Assembly: GCF_013170825.1 (NCBI RefSeq)
Contig: NZ_CP033365.1
Location: 5,406,001-5,470,000, forward strand
Origin: Mesorhizobium sp. NZP2298
GTDB lineage: Bacteria; Pseudomonadota; Alphaproteobacteria; Rhizobiales; Rhizobiaceae
Reading direction: 5' to 3'
Length of the DNA stretch: 64,000 bases
Shown: one piece after another, positions 28,658 to 39,410 of the stretch
How the letters are laid out: the number at the start of each line of letters is the position of its first letter
Numbering within the stretch: position 1 is the first letter of the stretch
Translations under genes and position numbers: made by a program
Notes under the pieces: model-generated
Databases searched by the model: none
Told to the model about the DNA's origin: nothing
What the model saw: the letters and a program-made list of their open reading frames with translations, nothing else

Positions 28658-29598
28658 GCTCCACCCATGGCAAGCGCGCGTTCGACAACGCTGTCGGCCA
28701 GGTAGGCAGCGAAGATGGCGAAGAGATAAAGCAGCGAATAGGCGAACAGCGCCTTGGCCGGTTTCATGGCGCGGTCGTCGTCGGCCATGCCGAGCACTTT
28801 CCAGGCGTACCAGACAAAGCCGAGCCCGAGCAGTATGGCGGCCACGCCATAGAAGGGCGTGGTGTAGCCGAGCAGCCATGGCAGCACGCCGACCGGGGCC
28901 AGCACCAGCGCATAGGCGAAGATCTGACGGCGGGTCGACGCCTGGCCGGCGACATTGGGCATCATCGGTATGCCGGCGCGCTCATAGTCCTCGGACTTGA
29001 ACAGCGCGAGAGCCCAGAAATGCGGCGGCGTCCACAGGAAGATGATCAGGAACAGGACGATGCTCTCGAGGCTGACCGAGCCGGTCACCGCGGCCCAGCC
29101 TATGACCGGCGGGATCGCGCCGGCCGCGCCGCCGATGACGATGTTCTGCGGCGTCCAGCGCTTCAGCCACATCGTGTAGACGACGGCGTAGAAGAAGATG
29201 GTGAAGGCCAGCAGCGTCGCCGACAGCCAGTTGACCAGCACGCCGAGCGTCATCACCGACAGCACCGAGAGCACCAGGCCGAAGCTGAGCGCCTCGTGCG
29301 GCTGGATGCGGCCGGACGGCACTGGACGGCTGGCCGTCCTGGTCATGACAGCGTCGATGTCGGCATCGTACCACATGTTGAGCGCACCAGAGGCGCCAGC
29401 ACCGATGGCGATCGAAAGGATGGCGATCACCGCCAGCAGCGGGTTGATGGTCACGGGTGCGGCGACCAGCCCGACGAAGGCTGTGAACACCACCAGCGAC
29501 ATGACGCGCGGCTTCAGCAGGGCGAAGAAATCGCCCGCCGTCGCTTCCGACATGCGGAAGCCCGCTTCGTCAATGCTGGTTTCGTCGACTAGGGCCAT
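28654..29598 (-). CDS. ctaB: protoheme IX farnesyltransferase (haem O synthase)
   Basis: UbiA-family prenyltransferase that adds farnesyl to haem b to make haem O, precursor of haem a for the aa3 oxidase. The 314-residue membrane protein shows the first aspartate-rich motif [15 protein letters not shown] and the second [18 protein letters not shown], with about nine hydrophobic segments. It overlaps the CoxF-like gene by four bases and is preceded by a terminator-like hairpin that separates it from ctaD. Confidence 0.96.
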   Translation of the reverse strand: MALVDETSIDEAGFRMSEATAGDFFALLKPRVMSLVVFTAFVGLVAAPVTINPLLAVIAILSIAIGAGASGALNMWYDADIDAVMTRTASRPVPSGRIQPHEALSFGLVLSVLSVMTLGVLVNWLSATLLAFTIFFYAVVYTMWLKRWTPQNIVIGGAAGAIPPVIGWAAVTGSVSLESIVLFLIIFLWTPPHFWALALFKSEDYERAGIPMMPNVAGQASTRRQIFAYALVLAPVGVLPWLLGYTTPFYGVAAILLGLGFVWYAWKVLGMADDDRAMKPAKALFAYSLLYLFAIFAAYLADSVVERALAMGGA

Positions 29599-29627
29599 GC
29601 GTACTCAAGTCCATCATTCCGTTGGCC

Positions 29628-29652
29628 AAAACCGCCGGCGGGCCGGCGGTTT
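29628..29652 (-). terminator. hairpin between ctaD and ctaB
   Basis: A perfect 10-bp inverted repeat AAACCGCCGG / CCGGCGGTTT with a 4-base loop lies about 23 bases after the ctaD stop. In the direction of transcription the stem ends in TTTT. It looks like an intrinsic terminator or attenuator inside the oxidase operon, which would lower expression of the assembly genes relative to ctaC-ctaD. Confidence 0.65.
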
Positions 29653-29674
29653 CGTGTTCGAGCGGGGAGTCGCC

Positions 29675-31342
<1,668 letters not shown>

Positions 31343-31365
31343 CTAAATCTTGCTAACCCGCGGCA

Positions 31366-32265
31366 TCAATTGCCTGCGGCCGCTACCTTGTTCTGGCCTT
31401 CGACCTCGGCCATGAGCGTCTTGTTGGCGCCGGGCAGGTCGGTCTTGGCCGCCGCCAGCCAGGTCTTGAACTGCGCATCCGAGACGACACGAATGGCGAT
31501 CGGCATGAAGGCATGGTCCTTGCCGCAAAGCTGCGAACACTGGCCATAATAGAGGCCTTCCTTCTCAGCCTTGAACCAGGTCTCGTTGGTACGTCCCGGA
31601 ATGGCGTCGATCTTGATGCCGAAGGACGGCATGGCGAAGGAGTGGATCACGTCGGTCGCGGTGACAAGCACGCGCGTCATCGTGTTGACCGGCACCACCA
31701 GCTCATTGTCGACGGCGAGCAGGCGCGGATAGACCTTGCGATCCTCCTTGCCCGCCTTGGCGCGATCGCCATCCTGGAGAATGGCCGAATTGAAGGAAAG
31801 CGTGTTGTCGGTCTGATACTCGTAATCCCAGTTCCACTGGTTGCCGGTCGCCTTGACGGTCAGCTTGGCTTCTTCCGGCGGGGTGTACTGCGCGGTCAGG
31901 AGCTGGAACGAGGGAATAGCGAGGCAGAGCAGGACCACGACCGGGCCAACAGTCCAGATCACCTCGATCAGCGTGTTGTGGCTGGTCTTGGAGGGGACCG
32001 GATTTGCGCTCGCGCGGAATTTCACGATGCAGTAGGCGAGGAGAAGCAGCACCAGAATGGTGATCGGGACGATGAACCACATCGTGTAGTTTCCGAACCA
32101 CTCGATCTGCCGCATCATATCGGTCGCCGGCGCCTGGAAGGTCGTCTCCCACGCCACGGGCTGATCGGCATGGGCGGATGTACCGGCAAAAATCGTGGCA
32201 GCGGCACAAGCACTCAGAAACTTGGCACTTGCTAGAAACCTGGCGCCAGCTAGGAAATTTCTCAT
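31366..32265 (-). CDS. ctaC: cytochrome c oxidase subunit II
   Basis: Electron-entry subunit with the binuclear CuA site. The 299-residue product starts at 32265 with AGAGGG upstream, carries a signal peptide (ending about TSAHA), then two membrane helices, and a periplasmic cupredoxin domain with the CuA ligands in YYGQCSQLCGKDHAFMPI. A reading frame extending to 32601 has no family similarity and is not used. It is the first gene of the minus-strand oxidase cluster and is divergent from the ialB-like gene. Confidence 0.97.
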   Translation of the reverse strand: MRNFLAGARFLASAKFLSACAAATIFAGTSAHADQPVAWETTFQAPATDMMRQIEWFGNYTMWFIVPITILVLLLLAYCIVKFRASANPVPSKTSHNTLIEVIWTVGPVVVLLCLAIPSFQLLTAQYTPPEEAKLTVKATGNQWNWDYEYQTDNTLSFNSAILQDGDRAKAGKEDRKVYPRLLAVDNELVVPVNTMTRVLVTATDVIHSFAMPSFGIKIDAIPGRTNETWFKAEKEGLYYGQCSQLCGKDHAFMPIAIRVVSDAQFKTWLAAAKTDLPGANKTLMAEVEGQNKVAAAGN

Positions 32266-32641
32266 CGCCCTCTTCGTCTCCCAGTTCCTCGCGGCTGCGC
32301 CAACGAGAATAACGAACAATGCCGGGACGGGAATCCCGACAGTCTCAAGGTGGTTCAAACCATACTCTTTTTCCCTCCGCAAGAAAGGAGCGGAGGAAAC
32401 TGTGCGGCATTTTTGCGCGCAAGCTGGCACGGCTCTTCCGTGGCGGCGGCCACGGCGGCGAATCGCGTATGTTCGGCGGGTCGCCCGCCTCATGCCGGCG
32501 GAGCGTGCCAAGCGTCGCAATTCAGGCAAAATTGGCATGGAAAAGCGCAGTATTGCCTGTTTCGGGACAGTTCGGACGCGGTCTCGTCCTTTACTTGGCA
32601 TTGGCGCGGCTTAAAGTGCCGTGATTCGCAATGGAGCCGTC
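32266..32641. promoter_or_regulatory. divergent promoter region of ctaC and the ialB-like gene
   Basis: A 376-base region without a supported gene between two divergent starts. It holds an inverted repeat CCTCCGC / GCGGAGG at 32374-32396 flanked by T- and A-rich runs, and a GGGACGGGAATCCC partial palindrome near 32320. It must contain the promoters of the oxidase operon and of the ialB-like gene, but I cannot assign -35/-10 boxes with confidence. Confidence 0.5.
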
Positions 32642-33202
32642 ATGAACTCTTGGCTTTCGAGACTGAGGCACACGAGACTAGGGCTTTCGACAGCCCTGGC
32701 GAAGGTCGTGTTTCTCGCCGTCCTGTCCACAGCCGGTCTGTTCGTCGCGAGTGAGGCCTATGCGGCCCAGCCGAGCGGCACGGTGCGCTCGACGCATGGC
32801 GCCTGGTCGATCATCTGCGACACGCCGGCCGGCGCGACCTCCGAGCAATGCGTCATGATGCAGAATGTCGTTGCCGAGGATCGTCCGGAGATGGGGCTGT
32901 CGGTGGTCGTGCTGCGCACCGCCGACAACAAGGCCGAAATCCTGCGCGTGCTGGCGCCGCTAGGCGTGCTGTTGCCCAACGGGCTCGGCCTCAACGTCGA
33001 CGGCAAGGACATCGGCCGCGCCTATTTCGTGCGCTGCTTCCAGGACGGCTGCTACGCCGAGGTCATTCTGGAAAAGCCGCTCCTCGACACGCTGAAGACC
33101 GGCACGTCGGCGACGTTCATCGTCTTCCAGACACCTGAAGAAGGCATAGGCATCCCTGTCGATCTCAAAGGTTTCGCCGAGGGTTTCGCCGCCCTTCCCT
33201 GA
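32642..33202 (+). CDS. invasion-associated locus B (IalB) family protein
   Basis: A 186-residue secreted protein with a long N-terminal signal (cleavage near ASEAYAAQP) and an IalB domain: HGAWSIICDTPAGATSEQCVMMQ, followed by LGVLLPNGLGLNVDG and RCFQDGCYAEVILEKPLL. IalB was named in Bartonella for erythrocyte invasion, but free-living rhizobia have several copies with unknown roles. The ATG at 32642 has GGAG eight bases upstream; an upstream GTG is less likely. It precedes tldD, as in related genomes. Confidence 0.9.
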   Translation: MNSWLSRLRHTRLGLSTALAKVVFLAVLSTAGLFVASEAYAAQPSGTVRSTHGAWSIICDTPAGATSEQCVMMQNVVAEDRPEMGLSVVVLRTADNKAEILRVLAPLGVLLPNGLGLNVDGKDIGRAYFVRCFQDGCYAEVILEKPLLDTLKTGTSATFIVFQTPEEGIGIPVDLKGFAEGFAALP

Positions 33203-33369
33203 TCCCGCCTTTTCGGGAAACCGGACCCTGACGCGGCTTTCGTGAATCGAAAGCCGGGCTTGCATCAACCGGCCGCCGCCATTCGTCGACGCCGATCTTC
33301 ATTGCCGATTGTGCGGGCGCGGCTTCGCGCCTACATCGGGGGAAAGCAATCTTCCCACGGGTGCACGCC

Positions 33370-34782
33370 ATGAACAGCCTGATCGGCCAATTCGACATTT
33401 CAGACGATCGCATCAAGCAGATCGTTGCCGACACCATAAACGGCGCCGACGACGGCGAACTGTTTCTCGAATACAGCGAGAGCGAAGCGCTGATGTTCGA
33501 CAATGGCCGGTTGAAGACCGCCAATTTCAACACCGACCAGGGCTTTGGCCTGCGTGCGGTCGCCGGCGAAGCCAGTGGCTACGCTCATTCGAGTGACCTC
33601 TCCGAGGCCTCGCTGCTGCGCGCGGCCGCTGCCGTTGCAACCGTCAAGGGCGGCTATTCCGGCACGCTTGCCACGCCGCCCGCCCGCACCAACCGCCATC
33701 TCTACGGCGACGAGAACCCGATCCCCTCGCCTTCCTTCGAGGCCAAGGCAAAGCTGTTGCAGGAAATCGACGCCTGGCTGCGCGCCGAGGATCCGCGCGT
33801 GCGCCAGGTGACGGCCTCGCTCGCCGCGTCCTGGCAGCATGTCGAGATCGTACGCGCGGACGGTCAGGTGGTGCGCGATATCAGGCCTCTGGTCCGCATC
33901 AACGTCTCGGTCGTGGTTGGCGACGGCGACCGCCAGGAAAGCGGCTCCTACGGCATGGGCGGACGCAAGGCCTTTGGCGAATTCCTGATCGAGGACAGCT
34001 GGAAGCATGCCGCCAAGGAAGCGCTCCGTCAGGCGCTGGTCAATCTCGAGGCCATTCCCGCCCCGGCCGGCACATTCGACATCGTGCTGTCCAGCGGCTG
34101 GCCGGGCGTCATGCTGCACGAAGCCGTCGGGCACGGGCTGGAAGGCGACTTCAACCGCAAGAAGACTTCGGCCTTCGCCGGCCTTTTGGGCCAGCAGGTC
34201 GCCGCCAAGGGCGTCACCGTGGTTGACGACGGCACAATCCCGGAGCGGCGTGGCTCGCTCACGGTCGACGACGAAGGTACGCCGTCGGCCCGCAACGTGC
34301 TGATCGAGGACGGCAAGCTGGTCGGCTACATGCAGGACCGGCAGAATGCCCGGCTGATGGGCATGAAGGCCACCGGCAACGGAAGGCGCGAGGGCTACGC
34401 GCACCAGCCGATGCCGCGCATGACCAACACCTACATGACTTCTGGCGACATGGAGCCGGACGAGATCATCGCCTCGGTCAAGAACGGCATCTATGCCGTC
34501 TCCTTCGGCGGTGGCCAGGTCGACATCACTTCGGGCAAATTCGTGTTCGGCTGCACCGAGGCCTACATGATCGAGAACGGCAAGGTAACGCAGCCGATCA
34601 AGGGGGCGATGCTGATCGGTAACGGCCCTGATGCCATGCATCGCGTCTCGATGGTCGGCAATGACATGAAGCTCGACAATGGCATCGGCATGTGCGGCAA
34701 GGCCGGACAGGGCGTGCCGGTCGGCGTCGGCCAGCCGCATCTCAGAATGAACCAGATGACGGTCGGCGGCACAAGGGTTTGA
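33370..34782 (+). CDS. tldD: metalloprotease TldD
   Basis: Zinc protease subunit acting with TldE/PmbA in processing of peptides and protein quality control. The 470-residue protein contains the HEAVGH zinc motif at residues 250-255, within GVMLHEAVGHGLEGDFN, and the conserved MPRMTNTYMTSGDMEPDE and FGGGQVDITSGKFVFGCTEAY blocks. The ATG at 33370 is preferred to the GTG three codons upstream. No partner gene tldE is in the window. Confidence 0.96.
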   Translation: MNSLIGQFDISDDRIKQIVADTINGADDGELFLEYSESEALMFDNGRLKTANFNTDQGFGLRAVAGEASGYAHSSDLSEASLLRAAAAVATVKGGYSGTLATPPARTNRHLYGDENPIPSPSFEAKAKLLQEIDAWLRAEDPRVRQVTASLAASWQHVEIVRADGQVVRDIRPLVRINVSVVVGDGDRQESGSYGMGGRKAFGEFLIEDSWKHAAKEALRQALVNLEAIPAPAGTFDIVLSSGWPGVMLHEAVGHGLEGDFNRKKTSAFAGLLGQQVAAKGVTVVDDGTIPERRGSLTVDDEGTPSARNVLIEDGKLVGYMQDRQNARLMGMKATGNGRREGYAHQPMPRMTNTYMTSGDMEPDEIIASVKNGIYAVSFGGGQVDITSGKFVFGCTEAYMIENGKVTQPIKGAMLIGNGPDAMHRVSMVGNDMKLDNGIGMCGKAGQGVPVGVGQPHLRMNQMTVGGTRV

Positions 34783-34848
34783 GGCCTTGGAGCCGTTTCG
34801 GTAACATCATCCGCCAAAGTGGTGTTTCCGAATGCAGGCGGCCCGGCT

Positions 34849-35556
34849 ATGCCCAGATCAAGGATCGTCATCCTGACAGGTGCCGGCATTTCGGCGGAAT
34901 CGGGCGTCGCGACCTTTCGCGACCCCGATGGTGTCTGGGCGAAATTCAACCTCGAAGACGTTGCGACGCCGGAAGGTTTTGCCCGCGATCCCGCCAAGGT
35001 GCAGGACTTCTACAACATGCGCCGGCGACAAATGGACAGCGTCGAGCCAAACCTGGCCCATGCGGCACTGGCCAGGCTGGAGCGCGAAATCCGAGGCGAC
35101 ATCCTTCTCGTCACCCAGAACATCGATGATCTGCATGAGCGCGCGGGCTCGCGAAACCTGATCCATATGCATGGAGAGCTCGGCCGCGTGCTTTGCCAGG
35201 ACTGCGGCGGAAGCAGCCCCTGGGCCGGCGACATCGCCGTTCACTCCGGATGCCCAGCCTGCGGTGCGAAGGGACGGTTGCGGCCCGACGTGGTCTGGTT
35301 CGGCGAGATGCCGTACCGAATGGAAGAGATCGGCGAAGCGTTGACGCGTTGCGACCTGTTCGTGGCGATCGGAACGAGCGGCAACGTCTATCCGGCGGCG
35401 GGTTTCGTCGAGGAGGCGCGCGCCGCCGGCGCCTTGACGATCGAACTCAACCTGAAATGCGCCGGCTGGGGCTCCCGCTTCGACGACCAGATGGAAGGAC
35501 CGGCGACGCAAGTGGTGCCTGCCTTCGTCGAACGTATTCTCTCCGCGACCAGCTGA
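34849..35556 (+). CDS. cobB: NAD-dependent protein deacylase (sirtuin, CobB type)
   Basis: A 235-residue sirtuin removing acyl groups from lysines using NAD. Motifs: LTGAGISAESGVATFRD for NAD binding, TQNIDDLHERAG, the catalytic histidine in IHMHGELG, and zinc cysteines in CQDCGG and CPACG. A tyrosine and arginine in DFYNMRRRQM match the Y-x2-R pattern of class III sirtuins (Sirt5/CobB), which prefer succinyl or malonyl groups. The ATG at 34849 opens MPRSRIVILTGAG; the upstream GTG frame adds unrelated residues. Confidence 0.94.
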   Translation: MPRSRIVILTGAGISAESGVATFRDPDGVWAKFNLEDVATPEGFARDPAKVQDFYNMRRRQMDSVEPNLAHAALARLEREIRGDILLVTQNIDDLHERAGSRNLIHMHGELGRVLCQDCGGSSPWAGDIAVHSGCPACGAKGRLRPDVVWFGEMPYRMEEIGEALTRCDLFVAIGTSGNVYPAAGFVEEARAAGALTIELNLKCAGWGSRFDDQMEGPATQVVPAFVERILSATS

Positions 35557-35701
35557 TGCTGACGTTTTCTGGCCTGAATCCTGGTCGGCACCTTGAAGTG
35601 AACACAATCCAAGTTAGGAAATTATTAAGTGTTTAACTGCCTGGGCTGCATTTGCGCACGAACGCAGCACCAGCTTCCTCGTTGCGGTGGTGGTTTTGGC
35701 A

Positions 35702-36391
35702 ATGCGGCATTCCCCCGTCCTGACCTCGTCTATCCTGCTTGGCTTCGTTTCGTTAATCGGTGCGACGTCGCTGCAAGTCAGCCCGGCGGCGGCGCAATCG
35801 ACCTTGTTCAAGCGAATATCGACGCGCCCATCCACGGATGGGCCACTCTCCGCGGCCGTTGGCGGCCCCACCAGTGTCCCCTACGGTTGGATCGATTTCT
35901 GCCATCGCCGACCAAAAGAGTGCAAGGTGCCCGCTCTGCCGGCCGCCAACATCAAGCTGACCGCGCAGAACCTGCGCATCCTCAAGCGGATAAATCAAAA
36001 GGCGAACAGTTCCATCAAACCCGTCAGCAATTTCGACCACTGGGGCACGATGACGGACCACTGGGATTACCCGGTTGACGGCAAGGGCGACTGCAAGATC
36101 TACGCACTCTACAAGCGCAAGCTTCTTCAGGAGGCTGGATTTCCCCGGCAGGCGCTGCTGATGACCGTGGTGCACGACCTTGACAATGAAGGCCACACCA
36201 TCCTGACGGTGAAAACCGACAAAGGCGATCTGGTCCTCGACAATCTGGTCGACGAAATCAGGCCCTGGAATGCGACCGGCTACTACTTCGTGAAACGCCA
36301 GTCGCAGCAGAACCCGAATATCTGGGTTTCGATCAACCGGCGGGGCGGTACGCCGAAGGCCCTTGCGGATGTTGCCAAGCTCGTGGACTGA
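35702..36391 (+). CDS. transglutaminase-like cysteine peptidase (BTLCP family), secreted
   Basis: A 229-residue exported protein of the bacterial transglutaminase-like cysteine proteinase family (DUF920). After a signal peptide ending near SPAAA, the catalytic triad is visible: Cys131 in GKGDCKIYALYKRK, His165 in NEGHTILTV and Asp180 in DLVLDNL. In rhizobia and Pseudomonas (LapG) relatives cleave adhesins or act in the periplasm, but the target of this one is unknown. The LapD/EAL-like partner is not adjacent; the EAL protein of this window is 16 kb away. The ATG at 35702 is preferred over GTG at 35687. Confidence 0.88.
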   Translation: MRHSPVLTSSILLGFVSLIGATSLQVSPAAAQSTLFKRISTRPSTDGPLSAAVGGPTSVPYGWIDFCHRRPKECKVPALPAANIKLTAQNLRILKRINQKANSSIKPVSNFDHWGTMTDHWDYPVDGKGDCKIYALYKRKLLQEAGFPRQALLMTVVHDLDNEGHTILTVKTDKGDLVLDNLVDEIRPWNATGYYFVKRQSQQNPNIWVSINRRGGTPKALADVAKLVD

Positions 36392-36581
36392 GAGGCCCGT
36401 CAGGACCGTGGCGGTCCAGACGCCGCAAACCTTCGGAGGATCCGCGACCGTCTTCATTCGCTCTTGATGGAGCCCAGGTGAGACCGGCCTTAGACGAAAA
36501 CCCGGTTCCATATTTTCTGGTGTCGCCGCCAGCCTCCCCGGAATGGCAGGCTGGCAACGATAGTCGTGAAACAGGCGAAGA

Positions 36582-36851
36582 TCAGGTGGCCTTGCCGCCG
36601 TTCTTCTTGCAGTCCGCCCGGAACTTTTCACGGGCCTTGCCGTGCAGTTTCTGGGCATCCGCGAGCGCGGAACACTGTTTCGAAATCGCGGTTTTCTCAG
36701 GCGTCATGGCAGTCGTCTTTGCCTTCTTCGCGGGGGCGGTCGTTGTGGCGGCCGGCGCCGTCGTGGTCGCAGCCGTCGTCGCCGCGGCGGCAGTTCCCGT
36801 CGCAATGAACCCGGCCAGGGCGATGGACGTCAGAACGCTTGCAATCCTCAT
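36582..36851 (-). CDS. PsiF-repeat-like small secreted protein
   Basis: An 89-residue protein with a signal peptide (residues 1-23), a low-complexity Ala/Thr/Pro stretch and then a C-terminal motif, Cys60-SALADAQKLHGKAREKFRAD-Cys81-KK, that resembles the repeat of phosphate-starvation-inducible PsiF. Only one repeat is present here, whereas E. coli PsiF has two. GGGAG precedes the ATG at 36851. The function of the family is unknown. Confidence 0.75.
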   Translation of the reverse strand: MRIASVLTSIALAGFIATGTAAAATTAATTTAPAATTTAPAKKAKTTAMTPEKTAISKQCSALADAQKLHGKAREKFRADCKKNGGKAT

Positions 36852-36983
36852 TGTGGTCACTCCCTTGAGCGCCCCCCGGCATTGACTGGTAACAGCGAGC
36901 CAGGGCAGCACGCAATCTTGACCGTAGCCAACCACGCGGTTGTGATGCGATCGTGTGTGGCCATGTCCGCCGTCCTCCATGCG

Positions 36984-39257
36984 CTACCTCTTGCAGGCAG
37001 GCTCATTGGGGTGCCCGCACGGCGGCTTCTTGCCAGCCTCCCGCTGCGGCTGTTGCTGTGTCGGCGGCTGCCGCCGCATCTGGGCAGCGTGGAATTCCGG
37101 CTTCTGCGGCTTCGGAAATGCCTGTGCCTGCTGCTTGAATTGGCGACGCGGATTGCCGCTCGAGACCTTGTCGCCCGCCGGCCCGCCATCGGCCGGCAGC
37201 TTGTGGAATCTGGGGGCCTTGCCCTGTCCATTGACTGCCCCATTCGTCGTGTCCGGGCCGCCGGCGCCCTGGCCATGAAGCTTCTTGAATTTGCCATTGG
37301 CCGCGATCTGGCCGTTGAGCGCCGCGGGATTTTTGATCTTCGGTTTCAACTGGGCATTCTGCCCATTGCCGGCAGGCGCGATGGCGCCGGCTGGTAGCTT
37401 GTGGAACTTGGGAGCCTTGCCCTGTCCATTGGTCACCGGCCCCGCGCCATTGGCGGTCGCCGCGGCACCAGCAAGGCCCTGCTTGCGCAACAATTTGCGA
37501 GATTTGTCGTTGGTCTGGTTTTGACCGCTGAGGACCGGCTTGCCGTTGACAAGCGGCAGTGTCTTGCCATCGGCGCCGGGCAGAGCGTGACCGGCCAGCC
37601 TGTCCGCCGGCAGTGTTTTCGGCAGCGGCGCGCCGCCGTTCTGCTGGCCCGTCCGGACAAGCTTCGACGGCAAGCCACCCGGATTGATTTTGGCGAGCGT
37701 GGCTTCCTTCTTCTGCAGGAAGGCCGGCAGCGCCACCTTGGTCGCAAGCGCGGCCGCACCGAGGCCCACCGCACCTGCGGTCAGCTTCTGGCCGGTGGTC
37801 AGGCCGCCCTGATTCTCGTTGATGGTCGTGTTGTTGACGATGGTTGTGTTGTGGATGTTGTTGAAGATGACGTCGTTCGGCGGTGGGAGGATGTCATGCG
37901 GCGGGTTCACCCAGGCAGGCACCGGCACAAAGACAGGCGTCGGCAGAACGAATATCCCGACCGGCGGCGGCGGTGGTGGCAATTCGATGAAGTCGCGCGG
38001 CCGCGGCGGCAGGAAGATCACCGCCACGGGCGGCGGTGGATCGAAGTCGAATTCCGGATCGTCGAAATAGAGCACGGGCCGGTCGACATAGGCGATCTCT
38101 TCCCGCGGAGGCGGCGGCACGTCATAGTCATAGACCGCGAAATTCTGCGGCGGCTCCAGGGCAGCGTCGAAATGCTCAAGCCTGCGGCGGGCGTCCCAGG
38201 CATGGGGGCCACGCGGATAGCGATCGAGATAGGACCAGTAGGCTTCGGGCGTGTCCCTGAGCCAGGTCTGGCGCCAGGTGATCGCCTCGCGCCGCGCCGC
38301 CAGGATCGCGCGCACGCGCCTGGCCATCGGGTCATGCGGATAAGCGACGATGAAATCTTCGTAGCCGCGCATCGTGTCGCGATCCAGAGCCGCGATATAG
38401 GCATCATGCGCGTCGAAATCGCGTATCTCCCTGGTTCGGTTGGTACGCACCTCGGCGGCGGAGACCTGCGGCGCCGGAGCATCCGGGCCGCGGTCGAAGA
38501 AGACAAAGGGATCGGTGATCTTGGAGGCGTTCCAAGGCACCTCCGCGCCATCAGTCACTTCATTGACCCGCAGCCGTGTGCGGTCAAACACATCGCCTAG
38601 CTGCAGGCCACCATCCCTGATCATCTCGGCAAGCGCCTGGGCATAGGCCCCATACGGCCCCTTGCCTTCCGGCGCGACCGTGCCTGGGGCAGCGTTGAAG
38701 GCAATCAGCATGTTCGGGTCGGGATCGACGAGTGCGAGGCCCCCGGCCAGCGGCTGGTTCGACTTGGCGAAAGAATTTGGCCGCGCCGCATCGAGCACGA
38801 CGATGTTGACCTTCGTCGGCAGCGCGGCAAGCGGCTTTGTAAGGTCGGAAACCCGGACCGCGGCCATCGGCACGTCAGCCGCATTGGCGATCTCGGCATC
38901 GACGGGCGCGAAATAGTTCTCGCCTTCGAACTGCAATCCCTGCCCGGCTAGATAGACAAATACCACCGCGTCGGGGCCGGCCGCGGTCACCTTGGCGAGG
39001 AAATCGCGATAGGCGCCACGCAGCGATTCCTGGTCAACGTCGCGCGCGCCGACCACGTCGAACCCGGCCGCCTGCAATGTCTGGGCGATCAAGCCCGCAT
39101 CATTGGCCGGCGTCGTCAGGGCGCTGGCGGGATAGGCGGCATTGCCGATGACGAAGGCAAGGCGCTTTTCGCCTTGCGCCAGCGCCCCGGCCATCGAGCC
39201 GAATGCCAAAATGGAGAAAGCGAGGAAGAAAGCAAGGAATTTCAAGACCGTCCGCAT
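36984..39257 (-). CDS. caspase-fold (peptidase C14-like) secreted protein lacking the catalytic dyad
   Basis: A 757-residue exported protein: signal peptide (to about residue 28), a caspase p20-like domain starting EKRLAFVIGNAAYPAS, a helical middle region with RAILAARREAITWRQTWLRD, Pro-rich segments (PPPPPVGIFVLPTPVFVP), a short hydrophobic stretch near TAGAVGLGAAALATK, and a low-complexity Gly/Asn/Lys/Pro tail with two copies of NGQGKAP(K/R)FHKLPA. Aligned with an active metacaspase/orthocaspase, the catalytic histidine (YAGHG) is Gln106 in YLAGQG and the catalytic cysteine (LDACR) is Ala158 in LDAARPNS. It should therefore be a pseudoenzyme. The ATG at 39257 has GGA upstream; 39266 is also possible. 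Confidence 0.85.
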   Translation of the reverse strand: MRTVLKFLAFFLAFSILAFGSMAGALAQGEKRLAFVIGNAAYPASALTTPANDAGLIAQTLQAAGFDVVGARDVDQESLRGAYRDFLAKVTAAGPDAVVFVYLAGQGLQFEGENYFAPVDAEIANAADVPMAAVRVSDLTKPLAALPTKVNIVVLDAARPNSFAKSNQPLAGGLALVDPDPNMLIAFNAAPGTVAPEGKGPYGAYAQALAEMIRDGGLQLGDVFDRTRLRVNEVTDGAEVPWNASKITDPFVFFDRGPDAPAPQVSAAEVRTNRTREIRDFDAHDAYIAALDRDTMRGYEDFIVAYPHDPMARRVRAILAARREAITWRQTWLRDTPEAYWSYLDRYPRGPHAWDARRRLEHFDAALEPPQNFAVYDYDVPPPPREEIAYVDRPVLYFDDPEFDFDPPPPVAVIFLPPRPRDFIELPPPPPPVGIFVLPTPVFVPVPAWVNPPHDILPPPNDVIFNNIHNTTIVNNTTINENQGGLTTGQKLTAGAVGLGAAALATKVALPAFLQKKEATLAKINPGGLPSKLVRTGQQNGGAPLPKTLPADRLAGHALPGADGKTLPLVNGKPVLSGQNQTNDKSRKLLRKQGLAGAAATANGAGPVTNGQGKAPKFHKLPAGAIAPAGNGQNAQLKPKIKNPAALNGQIAANGKFKKLHGQGAGGPDTTNGAVNGQGKAPRFHKLPADGGPAGDKVSSGNPRRQFKQQAQAFPKPQKPEFHAAQMRRQPPTQQQPQREAGKKPPCGHPNEPACKR

Positions 39258-39410
39258 TACGATCATCCGTCAGGTGAGAGTGACGATGCTTCCGCCCCAG
39301 AGCCCAGACTAGGCTTGCGCAAAAAGGCGGCTTTGCGGCGTTAATCCGACGTCTTTCGGTATCAAGCGGTCGGATTCCCCGGTTTCAACGAAACGTGATC
39401 ATTGTCCGGC

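Noticed and set aside
36403..36417. Small hairpin GGACCG-TGG-CGGTCC after the transglutaminase-like gene
   Set aside because: Only 6 bp with no T-run, so not reported as a terminator.
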